This document shows, piece after piece, positions 10,601 to 22,317 of a stretch of 64,000 nt of DNA. Source of the DNA: Enoplosus armatus. Its lineage: Eukaryota > Chordata > Actinopteri > Centrarchiformes > Enoplosidae. The DNA is taken from assembly GCF_043641665.1 (NCBI RefSeq), contig NC_092200.1, positions 2,227,694 to 2,291,693 of the forward strand, in the 5' to 3' direction. The stretch's first letter is position 1. Every line of letters begins with the position of its first letter. A model generated the notes under the pieces. It was not told the DNA's origin and did no database searches. It was given only the letters and a program-made list of their open reading frames with translations. The translations under genes and the position numbers were made by a program.

Positions 10601-13600
10601 AATTATCCAGTGTAGATTTTTCTTGTTATATTAAGGTTTTAAATGTGCAGCTCAACATTGCTCTGCCACAGTCAATGGACTAAACCACAGAAGAAGAAAA
10701 TAGACTTCAGCATGAAGATACTCAGTGTGGATCAGTATAATATCAGCCTTATGTCTGCAGTTTAGTGTCACCACAACTTTCACATCATATTAATCTCAGA
10801 ATAGAAGTAAAACATGGTGTCTGACCTCAGAGTCTCCAGTCTACAGTGTGGACTCTTCAGTCCAGCAGACAGCAGCTTCACTCCTGAATCCTGCAGCTTG
10901 TTGTCACTGAGGTCCAGCTCTCTCAGATGGGAGGGGTTGGACTTCAGAGCTGAGGCCAGAGAAGCACAGCTGATCTCTGACAAACTGCACCACAGCAATC
11001 TGAATAAAGAATAAATGATGAAGATAAAACTCCATTTATAATCCAATCAGATGTGTTCAGGTTTTAAATGTGCAGCTCAACATTACTATGTCCTAATCAA
11101 TGAGCATTTCCCTCGAATGAGTGACTTTGTCATTGTGTTATTGTGGCTCATCATGATGTCAGCCTTCTACAGACATCATCCAAATGTCTTTATCATTCAA
11201 ATTTATCGACTTAAATCAAATATTAGTTCAGAGGATCTTCTGTATTCAGATGTGACCATTTACCAAAAATGATAAACATTAATTGACTTTAACAACTAAC
11301 AGAGGACATTTTCTACAGTTTCCTTCAGAAACAGAAGTCTGTTGTGACTGCAGACTAAATTTAGGACAAGAAACATGAAAATATGAAGAAAAGGACATTT
11401 ACAACTTTATAGATGTAAGTTATGTATGAATATGAATTAGGTTCAACTGTTAATGAAACATTTCAGATCTACAATAGCAACAGAGAGTCAGTGAACTGGC
11501 CTCAGAGTTTCCAGTCTACAGTGTGGACTCTTCAGTCCAGCAGACAGCAGCTTCACTCCTGAATCCTGCAGCTTGTTGTCACTCAGGTCCAGCTCTCTCA
11601 GATGGGAGGGGTTGGACTTCAGAGCTGAGGCCAGAGAAGCACAGCTGGTCTCTGACAAACTGCACCAACTCAATCTGGATAAAGAATAAATGATGTCACT
11701 TTAGAAGACAATGTTCCTGCTTGAAATCATTCAGTGTTTAATAATCTGTTCAGAGCTGAAGAAGGTTTAGAATGTAGAAGTTTAGAAAATGGAAACTCCA
11801 AACACCTGAACCCAACAGGATGCAGGTTCAAAGCTGTCAAATACAAAAAGTGAAACAGAGCTCTCATTAATATTAATGACAACGTGCTGCTGCTTCAATA
11901 AAGACGCAGTGACTTCACCTCTTAAACTCTGCCAGCTCCACCAGTGGCTCCATCAATACAAACTCATGTTGTGCAGCCAAACACAAATAAAAACCCACAG
12001 AAACTGATTTAAGATTCCACTCAAGATCCCAAAGTTTACAAAGAGGACAAATATGTCAGGATGAATTTTGAGGAAATGACAAGAAAATACATCTACACTA
12101 TTTCTTTAAGGAATAATGGAGTCATAGAATCAAAGCATCTTCAGTTCAAACTATTCAGTCAGTATAAGCATCACATAGCTTCATAAAGATGTTGGAAAAA
12201 GAAAATACTGAATATATTTGTTATTGTCTGACTGTTGAAACAGAGGTGATTTATTTATTCACTGTATTTATGATTTTGTTATTATCATTTAATTAAAGAA
12301 CATGACATTTAAGATGAAAATCAGGTGTTTCAGAGGTCCAGAGTGAATTATCCAGTGTAGATGTTTCTTGTTATATTAAGGTTTTCAATGTGCAGCTCAA
12401 CATTGCTCTGCCACAGTCAATGGACTAAACCACAGAAGAAGAAAATAGACTTCAGCATGAAGATACTCAGTGTGGATCAGTATAATATCAGCCTTATGTC
12501 TGCAGTTTAGTGTCACCACAACTTTCACATCATATTAATCTCAGCACAGAAGTAAAACATGGTGTCTGACCTCAGAGTCTCCAGTCTACAGTGTGGACTC
12601 TCCAGAAAACCACACAGCAGCTTCACTCCTGAATCCTGCAGCTTGTTGTAGTTCAGGTCCAGCTCTCTCAGATGGGAGGGGTTGGACTTCAGAGCTGAGG
12701 TCAGAGAAGCACAGCTGGTCTCTGACAAACTGCACCGCAACAATCTGAATAAAGAATAAATGATGAAGATAAAACTCCATTTATAATCCAATCAGATGTG
12801 TTCAGGTTTTAAATGTGCAGCTCAACATTACTGTGTCCTAATCAATGAGTGACTTTGTCATTGTGTTATTGTGGCTCATCATGATGTCAGCCTTCTACAG
12901 ACATCATCCAAATGTCTTTATCATTCAAATTTATCTACTTAAATCAAATATTAGTTCAGAGGATCTTCTGTATTCAGATGTGACCATTTACCAAAAATGA
13001 TAAACATTAATTGACTTTAACAACTAACAGAGGACATTTTCTACAGTTTCTTTCAGAAACAGAAGTCTGTTGTGACTGCAGACTAAATTTAGGACAAGAA
13101 ACATGAAAATATGAAGAAAAGGACATTTACAACTTTATGGATGTAAGTTATGTATGAACATGAATTAGGTTCAACTGTTAATGAAACATATCAGATCTAC
13201 AATAGTAACAGAGTCAGTGAACTGACCTCAGAGTCTCCAGTCTACAGTGTGGACTCTCCACAAGATCAGACAGCAGCTTCACTCCTGAATCCTGCAGCTT
13301 GTTGTTACTCAGCTCCAGCTGTCTCAGATGGGAGGGGTTGGACTTCAGAGCTGAGGCCAGAGAAGCACAGCTGGTCTCTGACAAACTGCAGTCTCTCAAT
13401 CTGAATAAAGAATAAATGATGTCACTTTAGAAGACAATGTTCCTGCTTAAAATCATTCAGTGTTTAATAATCTGTTCAGAGCTGAAGAAGGTTTAGAATG
13501 TAGAAGTTTAGAAAATGGAAACTCCAAACACCTGAACCCAACAGGATGCAGGTTCAAAGCTGTCAAAAACAAAAAGGGAAACAGAGCTCTCATTAATATT

Positions 13601-16600
13601 AATGACAACGTGCTGCTGCTTCAATAAAGACGCAGTGACTTCACCTCTTAAACTCTGCCAGCTCCACCAGTGGCTCCATCTATACAAACTCATGTTGTGC
13701 AGCCAAACACAAATAAAAACCCACAAAAACTGATTTAAGATTCCACTCAAGATCCCAAAGTTTACAAAGAGGACAAATATGTCAGGATGAATTTTGAGGA
13801 AATGGCAAGAAAATACATCTACACTATTTCTTTAAGGAATAATGGAGTCATAGAATCAAAACATCTTCAGTTCAAACTATTCAGTCAGTATAAGCATCAC
13901 ATAGCTTCATACAGATGTTGGAAAAAGAAAATACTGAATATATTTGTTATTGTCTGACTGTTGAAACAGATGATTTATTTATTCACTGTATTTATGATTT
14001 TGTTATTATCATTAAATTAAAGAACATGACATTTAAGATGAAAATCAGGTGTTTCAGAGGTCCAGAGTGAATTATCCAGTGTAGATGTTTCTTGTTATAT
14101 TAAGGTTTTAAATGTGCAGCTCAACATTGCTCTGCCACAGTCAATGGACTAAACCACAGAAGAAGAAAATAGACTTCAGCATGAAGATACTCAGTGTGGA
14201 TCAGTATAATATCAGCCTTATGTCTGCAGTTTAGTGTCACCACAACTTTCACATCATATTAATCTCAGCACAGAAGTAAAACATGGTGTCTGACCTCAGA
14301 GCCTCCAGTCTACAGTGTGGACTCTCCAGAAAACCACACAGCAGCTTCACTCCTGAATCCTGCAGCTCGTTGTCACTCAGGTCCAGCTCTCTCAGATGGG
14401 AGGGGTTGGACTTCAGAGCTGAGGCCAGAGAAGCACAGCTGGTCTCTGACAAACTGCAGAGACTCAATCTGAATAAAGAATAAATGATGAAGATAAAAAT
14501 CCATTTATAATCCAATCAGATGTGTTCAGGTTTTAAATGTGCAGCTCAACATTACTATGTCCTAATCAATGAGCTTTTCCCTCAAATGAGTGACTTTGTG
14601 TTATTGTGGATCATCATGATGTCAGCCTTCTACAGACATCATCCAAATGTCAGCACAACATTCATACACCTATTCATGTCAACACAGATTAATAACATGC
14701 TGCTGATCTCAGTCAAGTCTGGAATCACAGGAGAAATATCAAATCAGACAAGTTACAGGCCATTTAGTACCAAACTCCCTCTGAGTTATTATTCCTCCAC
14801 TGAAACACTGTCAAACACAAAGTACTTACTTGATATGTGTAACTCAGACTGCTGAAGCCTCAAATTAGTTTAAGCTGAACTTCAGAAGTCATTTCTCCAC
14901 AGAACAAGACTGCGGATTTTGTCCTCCATCTTGTAACATCAGAGTCAGGTTATAAATGGATTGCTTCACAGACACCAATAACTCTTTGAATGTACATTTG
15001 GGCACGTGAGTTCTGTACTGAGATAGACTTCAACAAATATGAATCTGTCCTTGAAGACAAAGATGTCTTTGGTGCAGACTATTTATTTGGTTTTTGTTGT
15101 AATCTAAATGTCTTTGGCTTCAAATTTGATGATTTGTTAGAGAACAGAATTTTTTTTAAAACTATATACAGTCTGTTGTTGCTCTCATCAGTTCTTCAAC
15201 AACATTCATATCCCTCACACACTCAACAGCCTCATCAGTACTGACATCATCTTCACTGGACCACAATGTGAGCCTATGGAAGCTGAAAAACTGTCCTGTC
15301 AAACATGTCCTTTCTTTACTTTTCATTACTCTATAAATTCCTTCAGATTTGTGCAAAGGCAAATCCTGAAAGTTAATTAACCAAACTTTGTAAACCACAG
15401 GCAAGGCTTTGAATTCAATATGCACAAAAGAACTACATGAGCTACAGTCAGTGAACTCACTTCAGAGTCTCCAGTCTACAGTTTTGGCTCTCCAGTCCAG
15501 CAGACAGCAGCTTCACTCCTGAATCCTGCAGCTTGTTTTCATTCAGGTCCAGCTCTCTCAGATGGGAGGGGTTGGACTTCATAGCTGAGGCCACAACTTC
15601 ACAGTGAGTCTCTGAGATTCCACAGCCAGAAAGTCTGAAATGACACACATATTACAAAATGTTATTATGAAAGAGGACACTTTATATTTACTTCATCAAA
15701 ACAGGTTCTGTCACCAAATGACATCAAATCCATTAACATTTGCTTTTTGATGTGGAAAGCAAATGTTAATAGTTCAGCTAATCTTATCTCACTGTGTTTG
15801 ACATGAAACAATCAATCTCAACCGTCAATGGGGAAACTAACTCACTCCTCAGTTGGTCGGGGACAAACCTATCTAGGGCTTATAGGGCTGGGCCCGCTTT
15901 GCTGCCGTCCAGCCAAAAGATGTCAAGAGTAAAAAAAGAATGTAAAGAATTAAAACTAATTAAAAGTCTATTCAGAAAAAATGTCTTATGTAAGAAAGGT
16001 AAAGTAGAACCTTTAATTCGAGCTGGATTTTTTTGGTCCATTTTCTTTAAGAAGGGGGTTTGGTATCCCCTTACATCCCTCATGATCACTATGAAACTGT
16101 TACGAACAAAATGATAATAATTGCATGAAAGAAATTCTCAAGGACGTCAGAAATCAACCTTTTTTGCACTCACAGCATTTGAAACAGCTCAAGACAAAAT
16201 ACAACTGACATATACTTTTTGCAATAAACAAGTGGAACCAGGGCAGGAACTTCACAGGGGCCGTGACGGCCATGGCCTCCATGCCCCCTCAGTTTGGCCT
16301 TATGCCCCTCAGATGATGATATGCCTGCTGCCACAGGTGATTTTGCTGTTTTCTCCTCTGCCTCTTTCTTGTCAATACAGTTTTTAGATACCAGTGTCTT
16401 TTGTTGAGATTCTGAATTCTTATTGGGCAACATAAAGTAAAACGCTGCGCACATTACCAGTGGTGGGTTTATTTATGACGATAGTTTGACACGAGCACCA
16501 GCCAACCAGGAGACTGCTAATGCAAACCAAACATTTCCAACTGCTGCAACTTCACATTAAAATCATTTAACTGGCGAAACACAAGTTGACTTTTATTATG

Positions 16601-19412
16601 AAGTAGTCACAGGAAATGCAATGTGTTTGTTAGTGAGATTAGCCTGACTGCTACAGCCGATCAGTTATAAATATTGCAGGGAGAAATGGAACAAGAAGGA
16701 ACAGCCACAGTGAGATATTTGATGAACTATATTAAGAATAATAAGAATTTGATAGTGTGTGTATATCTGATGAACGAAGCTGCTCATCTACACTGATTTA
16801 TAATGTTAATCACATCTGGACTTACCGAGCCTTTCTGCAGTTCCTCACAACTGGAAACAGTCTCCGTCGTCCCTCCACTGATGTGTTGTACTTCTTCAGG
16901 TCAAACTCATCCAGAACCTCCTCTGACATCTGCAGCATGTAGGCCAGAGCTGAGCAGTGGATCGCAGAGAGTCTCTTCTTTGATCTGTTCTCTGACTTCA
17001 GGAACTCTTGGATCTCCTGATGGGCTGAGTGGTCGTTCATCTCCATCAGACAGTGGAAGATGTTGATGCTTCTGTCAGGAGAGATATCATCACTGTTCAT
17101 CTTCTTCAGGTTGTTGATGGCTCTCTGGATGATTTCTGGACTGTTGTCTGTCCGACCCAGCAGGCCTCCTAAGAGTCTCTGGTTGGACTCCAGAGAGAGG
17201 CCATGAAGGAAGCGGACAAAAAGGTCCAGGTGGCCATTTTTACTCCTCAGGGATTTCTCCGTGGCTTTCCTCAGGAAGACATCCAGGGATGTCTTCCTGA
17301 GGAAGTCCTCCAGTACCTCTGTGTTCCTGTAAAACACGTGGAACACGTAGACGGCAGCCAGAAACTCCTGAATGCTCAGATGAACAAAGCAGTAGACTGT
17401 TTTCTGGAAGATCACACACTCTCTTTTGAAGATCTCTGTACAAACTCCTGAGTACACCGAGGCCTCTGTGACATCAAGACCACACTGCTCCAGGTCTTCT
17501 TGGTAGAACATGATGTTTCCTTTCTCCAGATGTTCAAACGCCATCCTCCCCAGCTTCCGAAGAAGCTTCCTGTCAGCCTCCGTCAGCACCTGTGGACTCG
17601 TCTCATGTCCCTCATCATACTTCTGCTTCTTCCTCTTTGTCTGAACCAGCAGGAAGTGTGAGTACAGGTCAGTCAGGGTCTTGGGCAGCTCTCCTCTCTG
17701 GTCTGTAGTCAACATGTGGTCCAGAACTGTAGCAGTGATCCAGCAGAAGACTGGGATCTGACACATGATGTGGAGGCTCCTGGATGTCTTGACGTGTGAG
17801 ATGATTCTGCTGGACCGCTCTTCATCACTGGATCTCCTCCTGAAGTACTCCTCCTTCTGGGCGTCAGTGAAGCCTCGTACTTCTGTTACCCTGTCGACAC
17901 ATGTAGGAGGGATCTGATTGGCTGCCGCAGGTCTGGAAGTTATCCAGACGAGAGCCGAGGGAAGCAGATTCCCCTCGATGAGGTTTGTCAGCAGCACGTT
18001 GACTGATGACTTCTGCGTGACATCAGAAACAACCTCGTTGTTGTGGAAATCCAATGACGGTCTGCTTTCATCCAGGCCGTCAAAGATGAACAAGAGTTGA
18101 CAGACAGCGAGCTTCTCTGCTGTGACCTTCTGTAATGTTGGATGGAAAACATGGAGCAGCGTGAGAAGACTGTACCGCTGGTCTTTGATCAAGTTCAGCT
18201 CCCTGAACGAAAGCAGAACCACCAGACCGACGTCTTGGTTTTCCGAGCCCTCTGCCCAGTCCAGAGTGAACTTCTGCACTGAGAAGGTTTTTCCAACGCC
18301 AGCGACGCCGTTGGTCAGAACCACTCTGATGCGTCTCTGTTGGCCAGGTAAGGCTTTAAAGATGTCGTGGCACTTGATCGGAGCGTCGTGGAGGGTCTCC
18401 ATCTTGTAAGTCGTCTCAAGCTGCCTCACCTCATGTTGGGTATTAACCTCTTCACTCTGTCCCTCTGTGATGTAGAGCTCAGTGTAGATCCTGTTGAGGA
18501 GGGTTCCACTTCCTTTTTCATCAGTTCCTTCAGTCACACGTTCACATCTCCTCCTCAGACTGATCTTAAGTTCATCTAAAACCTCCTGCAGACCACTATC
18601 TGCTGGAAGAGAAAAAAAAATATTCAGAGATTAAAGTGAGAGTGAGAATCTGGATAATAAAAATGTCTTTGAATTTATGATATTCATAATAATATTAAAT
18701 GCACTGCATAACACAACAAATATCCATCTAATAAATGAGAGTCCTTCAGACACAATGACATCAGCAGACAGATGTACAGTCTTACTGTGTACAGCGCTGG
18801 TCTGACTGGCTGTCTGCAGTCCAGATCTTGTTCTGGATCTTTCTCCACACTGGGGACAGGAGGAGTCTCCTGATGAAGCAGACTGGTCCCAGTATGAGGT
18901 GATGCATCGTCTGCAGAACCAGTGTCCACAGCTGGTAGAGACTGGATCCTTCAGGACGTCCTGACACAAAGCACAGCAGGACGGCTGCTCCTCCACAGGA
19001 ACACTTCCCTCTGTCTTTCTGGGAGTTTAAGGAAAATCACTCAGATCATAAGTCATACTGTTTGTTTTTCCCGTGCCGTCCAGAAGGTGTTAACCGTCTG
19101 CCTGAATCCATGTGAATGCAGCATTAATCCAACATACAACATCAAGGCTACAAACAACCCATAATGCAACACTGCGTAGGGGTCTGATTATATCTGGTGT
19201 TGTTGTCTTATATCTGGGCCATTACAATCATAGTGGTAATGATATAAATATATAAACTGAAGTTAGTAGCAGTTCTCTTACTGTGTGTCTGAGGGTCCAG
19301 GTTCATTACTGAAGTCTAGAGGAAACTCTTTAGACCGGTCACTCTTCAAAGACAGACAGCTGGGTCCTGGAGACTCTGCTCTGTCCTCCTCTTCCTCCAC
19401 ACAAACACTCAT
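7670..19412 (-). CDS. NLRC3-like protein: RING-like zinc finger, FISNA-NACHT, leucine-rich repeats
   Basis: This is a cytoplasmic pattern-recognition (NOD-like receptor) protein of the large fish-specific NLR-C type. Exons on the minus strand: 19282-19412, 18786-19018, 16826-18602, then LRR exons 15461-15634, 14295-14468, 13227-13400, 12571-12744, 11501-11674, 10826-10999, 9830-10003 and 8751-8933, and a last exon 7670-7697. All phases agree and give 1,189 residues with no internal stop. Residues 1-44 carry the usual NLR-C leader (includes [20 protein letters not shown]). Residues 59-101 form a complete C3HC4 RING pattern ([17 protein letters not shown]). FISNA follows, then NACHT with Walker A GVAGVGKT (220-227), Walker B FIFDGLDE (about 294-301) and TSRPAA. 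The helical tail ([15 protein letters not shown]) is present. Each LRR exon encodes two repeats. No PYD, CARD or B30.2 is seen, although many fish relatives end in B30.2. Oddities: exon 11501-11674 has a GC donor, and exon 8751-8933 is 9 nt longer than its sisters. The protein start is the second in-frame ATG, which follows a CAG/AAG acceptor as in relatives. The exact paralogue name cannot be given. Confidence 0.88.
8751..14468 (-). repeat. Tandem array of seven LRR exons with duplicated introns
   Basis: Seven near-identical LRR exons alternate between two intron contexts. Context A is marked by the intron phrase AATGATGTCACTTTAGAAGA next to the exon (near 8946, 10018, 11690, 13410); context B by AATGATGAAGATAAAA (near 11013, 12760, 14485). 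A further shared block (GATGAAAATCAGGTGTTTCAG at about 9572, 10570, 12317, 14038) precedes four exons. The spacing of context A blocks is about 1.07, 1.67 and 1.72 kb. The array therefore grew by unequal crossing-over of a unit of about 1.7 kb holding one A and one B exon, with one shortened step on the left. The exon at 15461-15634 is divergent and outside the array. Confidence 0.8.
15733..15769. repeat. Short perfect hairpin
   Basis: ATTAACATTTGCT and its exact reverse complement AGCAAATGTTAAT are separated by about 12 bases. It lies in the NLR intron between the NACHT exon and the first LRR exon. It could be the ends of a small inserted element or a chance palindrome. Confidence 0.4.
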
Positions 19413-21021
19413 CTTCTGCACTTCAGAGGGCGTTGAGGCAAATACGCAGTGCATACAAGACGTACAAAATGAAGATGAGGATGACAAACAGGTGAAACAA
19501 GATGCAGAGGAGGAGCCTCATTTATAAAACGGACCTACGATCAACTTTGATCTAAGTATGACTTAAGCAGAAAACCACGTAACCAAGTAGTTATTTCTAA
19601 AACCTTACTTTGACGTGGAAATGGTCTTATCTCTAAGCAAACTCTAGACTTGACTTCAGTAATGTTCCTGCTGGTTATGTAGGGGTACTGCAGTTTGGGA
19701 CGCACATGTGCCCAAGCCGATATTCTATAAATAGTGTTGTATTAGAAAGCAGTAACCATGGCTGTTCCTAACTAAACCCTCATCTGTGCTATAAAGGGGA
19801 AAGGCAATGTACTTGATGTATTTTTAAATTAATTAGAGATTTATAGATCACAGGTGCAGAAGTTGCAAATGGGCTTCTTAGAACATGTGTAAGTGAGGTT
19901 TTTCATGCTCAGGATCTTTTATGAATCGAACGTTAGCACGCCGTCGGAAATGATCTTAAGACTAAGTTCAAGTATAAATCTCAGAACATTTTAATAAATG
20001 AGGCCTGAGGAGCTGATGAGATGATGAAGCGTGCGCATCGTCTCCCAATGTGTCGCTGAATGAAACTGGCATTTACAAAGATCGGCCACGTCTACGTCTA
20101 ATTAAAGTCTCTGCCGACTCAAAATGGAGTCTCAGCTAACTGCTTGCACATTTTTACTGGTTGTTGCTCCCTCCCTTTTTCATGTACCTGGATCACCTGC
20201 TCAGGTTTATGGTGAGATTAATTTATGACCAACTCTTGAGGATTTATTATTTTTGGTTCAGTCTCATGTAATCTAGTTGAATGGTCCTGAAATAATTAAT
20301 AGCTTCTAATAAGTTTCTCATATTTGTATAAGTTTTATTATCTCAAATTGCTAATTGTTCTGGACTCTGGAATCTTTTCATCAAAACGTTTACAGATAAA
20401 ATATTTTAGCTTTGCTTTAAATGTTATAGGCTCAATGCCTGAAAGAACATTGTTCTTAGTTTTAAATATGAACACTATATGTTCATATTTAACACGATGT
20501 GTTAATATTTAACAGCGATTATTGTATCCTGAATGTGTTTACAGTTTAATCCAAGTCGTAAAACTGACCTTTGGTAAGCTTCAGATGTTTAATTGAGGCT
20601 GTACTTAGAGATTACGTTTTGCTGAGTTGCATTATTTTGTCAGGTGTACCTGAAGTGGCAGAGGAAATATTGACTATATAATTCAATCCTGTAAAACAAA
20701 ACCAGTCAGTGATCCCTCATCTTCTGGACTTCAGTCTGTCTGAGGGATCAGTAACACTGACTGTGATCTCAGAACACAAGAATCATGAGGAACAAGTCTG
20801 TTCAAGAGTCACACACAGGACTGAGAAAAGAGGAAGAACCACACTCACACTCACAGTACACAGTATAAAGAACCCATCCAGCACCTGGTCACTTTTCTCT
20901 CAATCTGTGCTCGTTTTCTTGGGTTAACGTTAAGTTTAATGTGTATTATTCAGACAGTCGCGCTGTATTCACAGATGAGACTTTGACAGTAAAACAATAA
21001 TAACGATGAATGAACACTCAC

Positions 21022-21085
21022 CCTGCCTCAGACTTCCTTTTTCTCCTTCTGCTCTGTCGACTGAAGATGGAGTCTGAACTCTGAC
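21022..21085 (-). promoter_or_regulatory. Probable 5' untranslated exon and TATA promoter of the NLR gene
   Basis: On the minus strand a TATAAA lies at 21114-21119. About 30 nt downstream a presumed transcript start leads into a stretch ending GAGGCAGG/gtgagt at 21022, a strong donor. The next acceptor (GAAGTGCAG) directly precedes the AAG-ATG of the first coding exon at 19415. An ACTGAAAGAG word between TATA and start resembles half of an interferon-response site, but one half-site is weak evidence. The intron between (19416-21021) shows no supported gene. Confidence 0.45.
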
Positions 21086-21282
21086 TGACTGAACTCTTTC
21101 AGTTTTATAATTTTATTGTCCTGTTTTCATGTACTGTACCTGGTCAGTGTTGTTCCTCCCCTTACTGGAAATCACGTGTGCACTTTTCTTTATCCAGGTT
21201 TCTTCATGATCAGCTTCCTCTGCTTGAATCGCTCAAACTAAAATAGATAAACTTAAGCCAGCTAACTAAGTAAAGATTGTTG

Positions 21283-22317
21283 TTGAAATAAATAAAATCA
21301 TTCATGTTCAAACTAAACACATTTGTATGTTAGGTCTTCTTGAGTTCAGACTTTGAAGGTTACTTCCAAAACATCTGAAAATATTTAGTACTTAAAGGTG
21401 CCCTGTGCAGTTTTTGACCACTAGTTGTGCAATGGAGCAATGTTTAGGAAGTAAACACATGTGTGCTGACTGACACTTGGTGGCGGTAATGTACCAACAA
21501 ACGTAGCGAAGAAGAAGAAGAAGAAGAAGAAGAAGAAGAAGAAGAAGAAGAAGACTGCCAGCAAACAAACATGGATGTAAACAATGCAGGTGTTGAAATA
21601 TTAAAACTCTTATAAGTACGTTTTTTAGAACTCAAGGACACAATATTTCTTGGTGAGAAACAGTGATTGTAACTTTGCTTGTTTATAAGAAAACTCCACA
21701 GTGAACTTTTAATTATTAATTTCATTTTAGCTCTTCTTCTTTGTTGGAACATCAACATACGTTGAGTCCGCTGTGCAGGCTGGAAACATCAGATTGAAAT
21801 GTCAGAGAGCTCTGTACACTTTGCTTCAGCATATTATAGCTGGTTTCTGTGAGTGTGGAAGTCCTGAGACAGTCCAACATGTTTTCCTAAACTGCAGGAC
21901 TTTAAAGGACGTGTCATCAGATCAGGAGGTTTGGTGCTTTTCTGTTCAATCTTTCAATATGACAATCACAAACTGATCGAAGGCGGTTATTCAGTTCCTG
22001 CATGAAACAGGTGAACGTGATGTTGTCGAGACAGAATGAAGACTGGGGAGGCAGGGAAATCATAAAAAAAGACATTTATAGACATTTAAAGAAACAAACT
22101 GAACAAACAGATTTCAACTGTGACTTTAACTTTACTGTTCCACAGTGAAAGAAGCCTGGAGAAACAGTGAACATAAACATCAAATTATAATAAAAATATG
22201 TAAAACAAACAATAAAACCCACCACAATGTACATCAAGAGACATAACACCTGCCGTACATCAGGCCATCATCATCATCATCATCATCCGACCCCATCATC
22301 AGTGGTTTAAACCAGTT
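21283..22317. repeat. Second copy of the NLR 3' flank, split by an insertion
   Basis: 21283-21390 matches 7311-7415, and 22176-22317 matches 7416-7556, both in the same orientation and nearly identical, including the (CAT)n run and the words CACCTGCCGTACATCAGG. Between the halves is about 785 bp absent from the other copy. The match ends before the NLR coding part. This fits the remains of the next gene in a tandem NLR cluster, or less likely two copies of a dispersed repeat. Confidence 0.65.
21391..22175 (+). mobile_element. Inserted sequence with LINE reverse-transcriptase tail fragment
   Basis: This stretch interrupts the duplicated flank. It begins with a repeat phrase common in fish (GGTGCCCTGTGCAGTTTTTG), includes a (GAA)n run at about 21506-21554, and at 21830-22020 encodes CECGSPETVQHVFLNC. 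That matches the Cys/His tail (C-x-C-x4-ET-x-x-H-x3-x-C) found after the RT domain of many LINEs, and is followed by a frame reading AVIQFLHETGE. No full-length element remains. It may be composite. Confidence 0.5.

Noticed and set aside
9041..13750. A minus-strand ORF starting [12 protein letters not shown] repeated at 9041, 10111 and 13508
   Set aside because: It lies in the duplicated introns of the LRR array; its conservation only reflects duplication of the introns. No splice context fits it to the NLR frame.
10814..14483. Plus-strand ORFs over the LRR exons (10814-11014, 13150-13404, 14283-14483)
   Set aside because: They are antisense shadows of LRR exons whose minus-strand frames are clearly the coding ones.
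8751..15634. Regularly spaced repeats that could suggest a CRISPR-like array
   Set aside because: Repeat units are 174-base LRR exons about 1-1.7 kb apart in a eukaryotic gene; not CRISPR.
16170..16454. 94-codon minus-strand frame in the NLR intron, considered as a transposase remnant
   Set aside because: No recognisable catalytic or zinc-finger motif and no inverted ends. Left unassigned.
16757..18409. Plus-strand ORFs across 16757-18409
   Set aside because: Shadows of the NACHT exon.
20700..20930. Plus-strand frame of 72 residues in NLR intron 1
   Set aside because: No splice context or known motif; not supported as a gene.
21444..21758. Poly-serine minus-strand ORF
   Set aside because: It is the (GAA)n microsatellite read in reverse.
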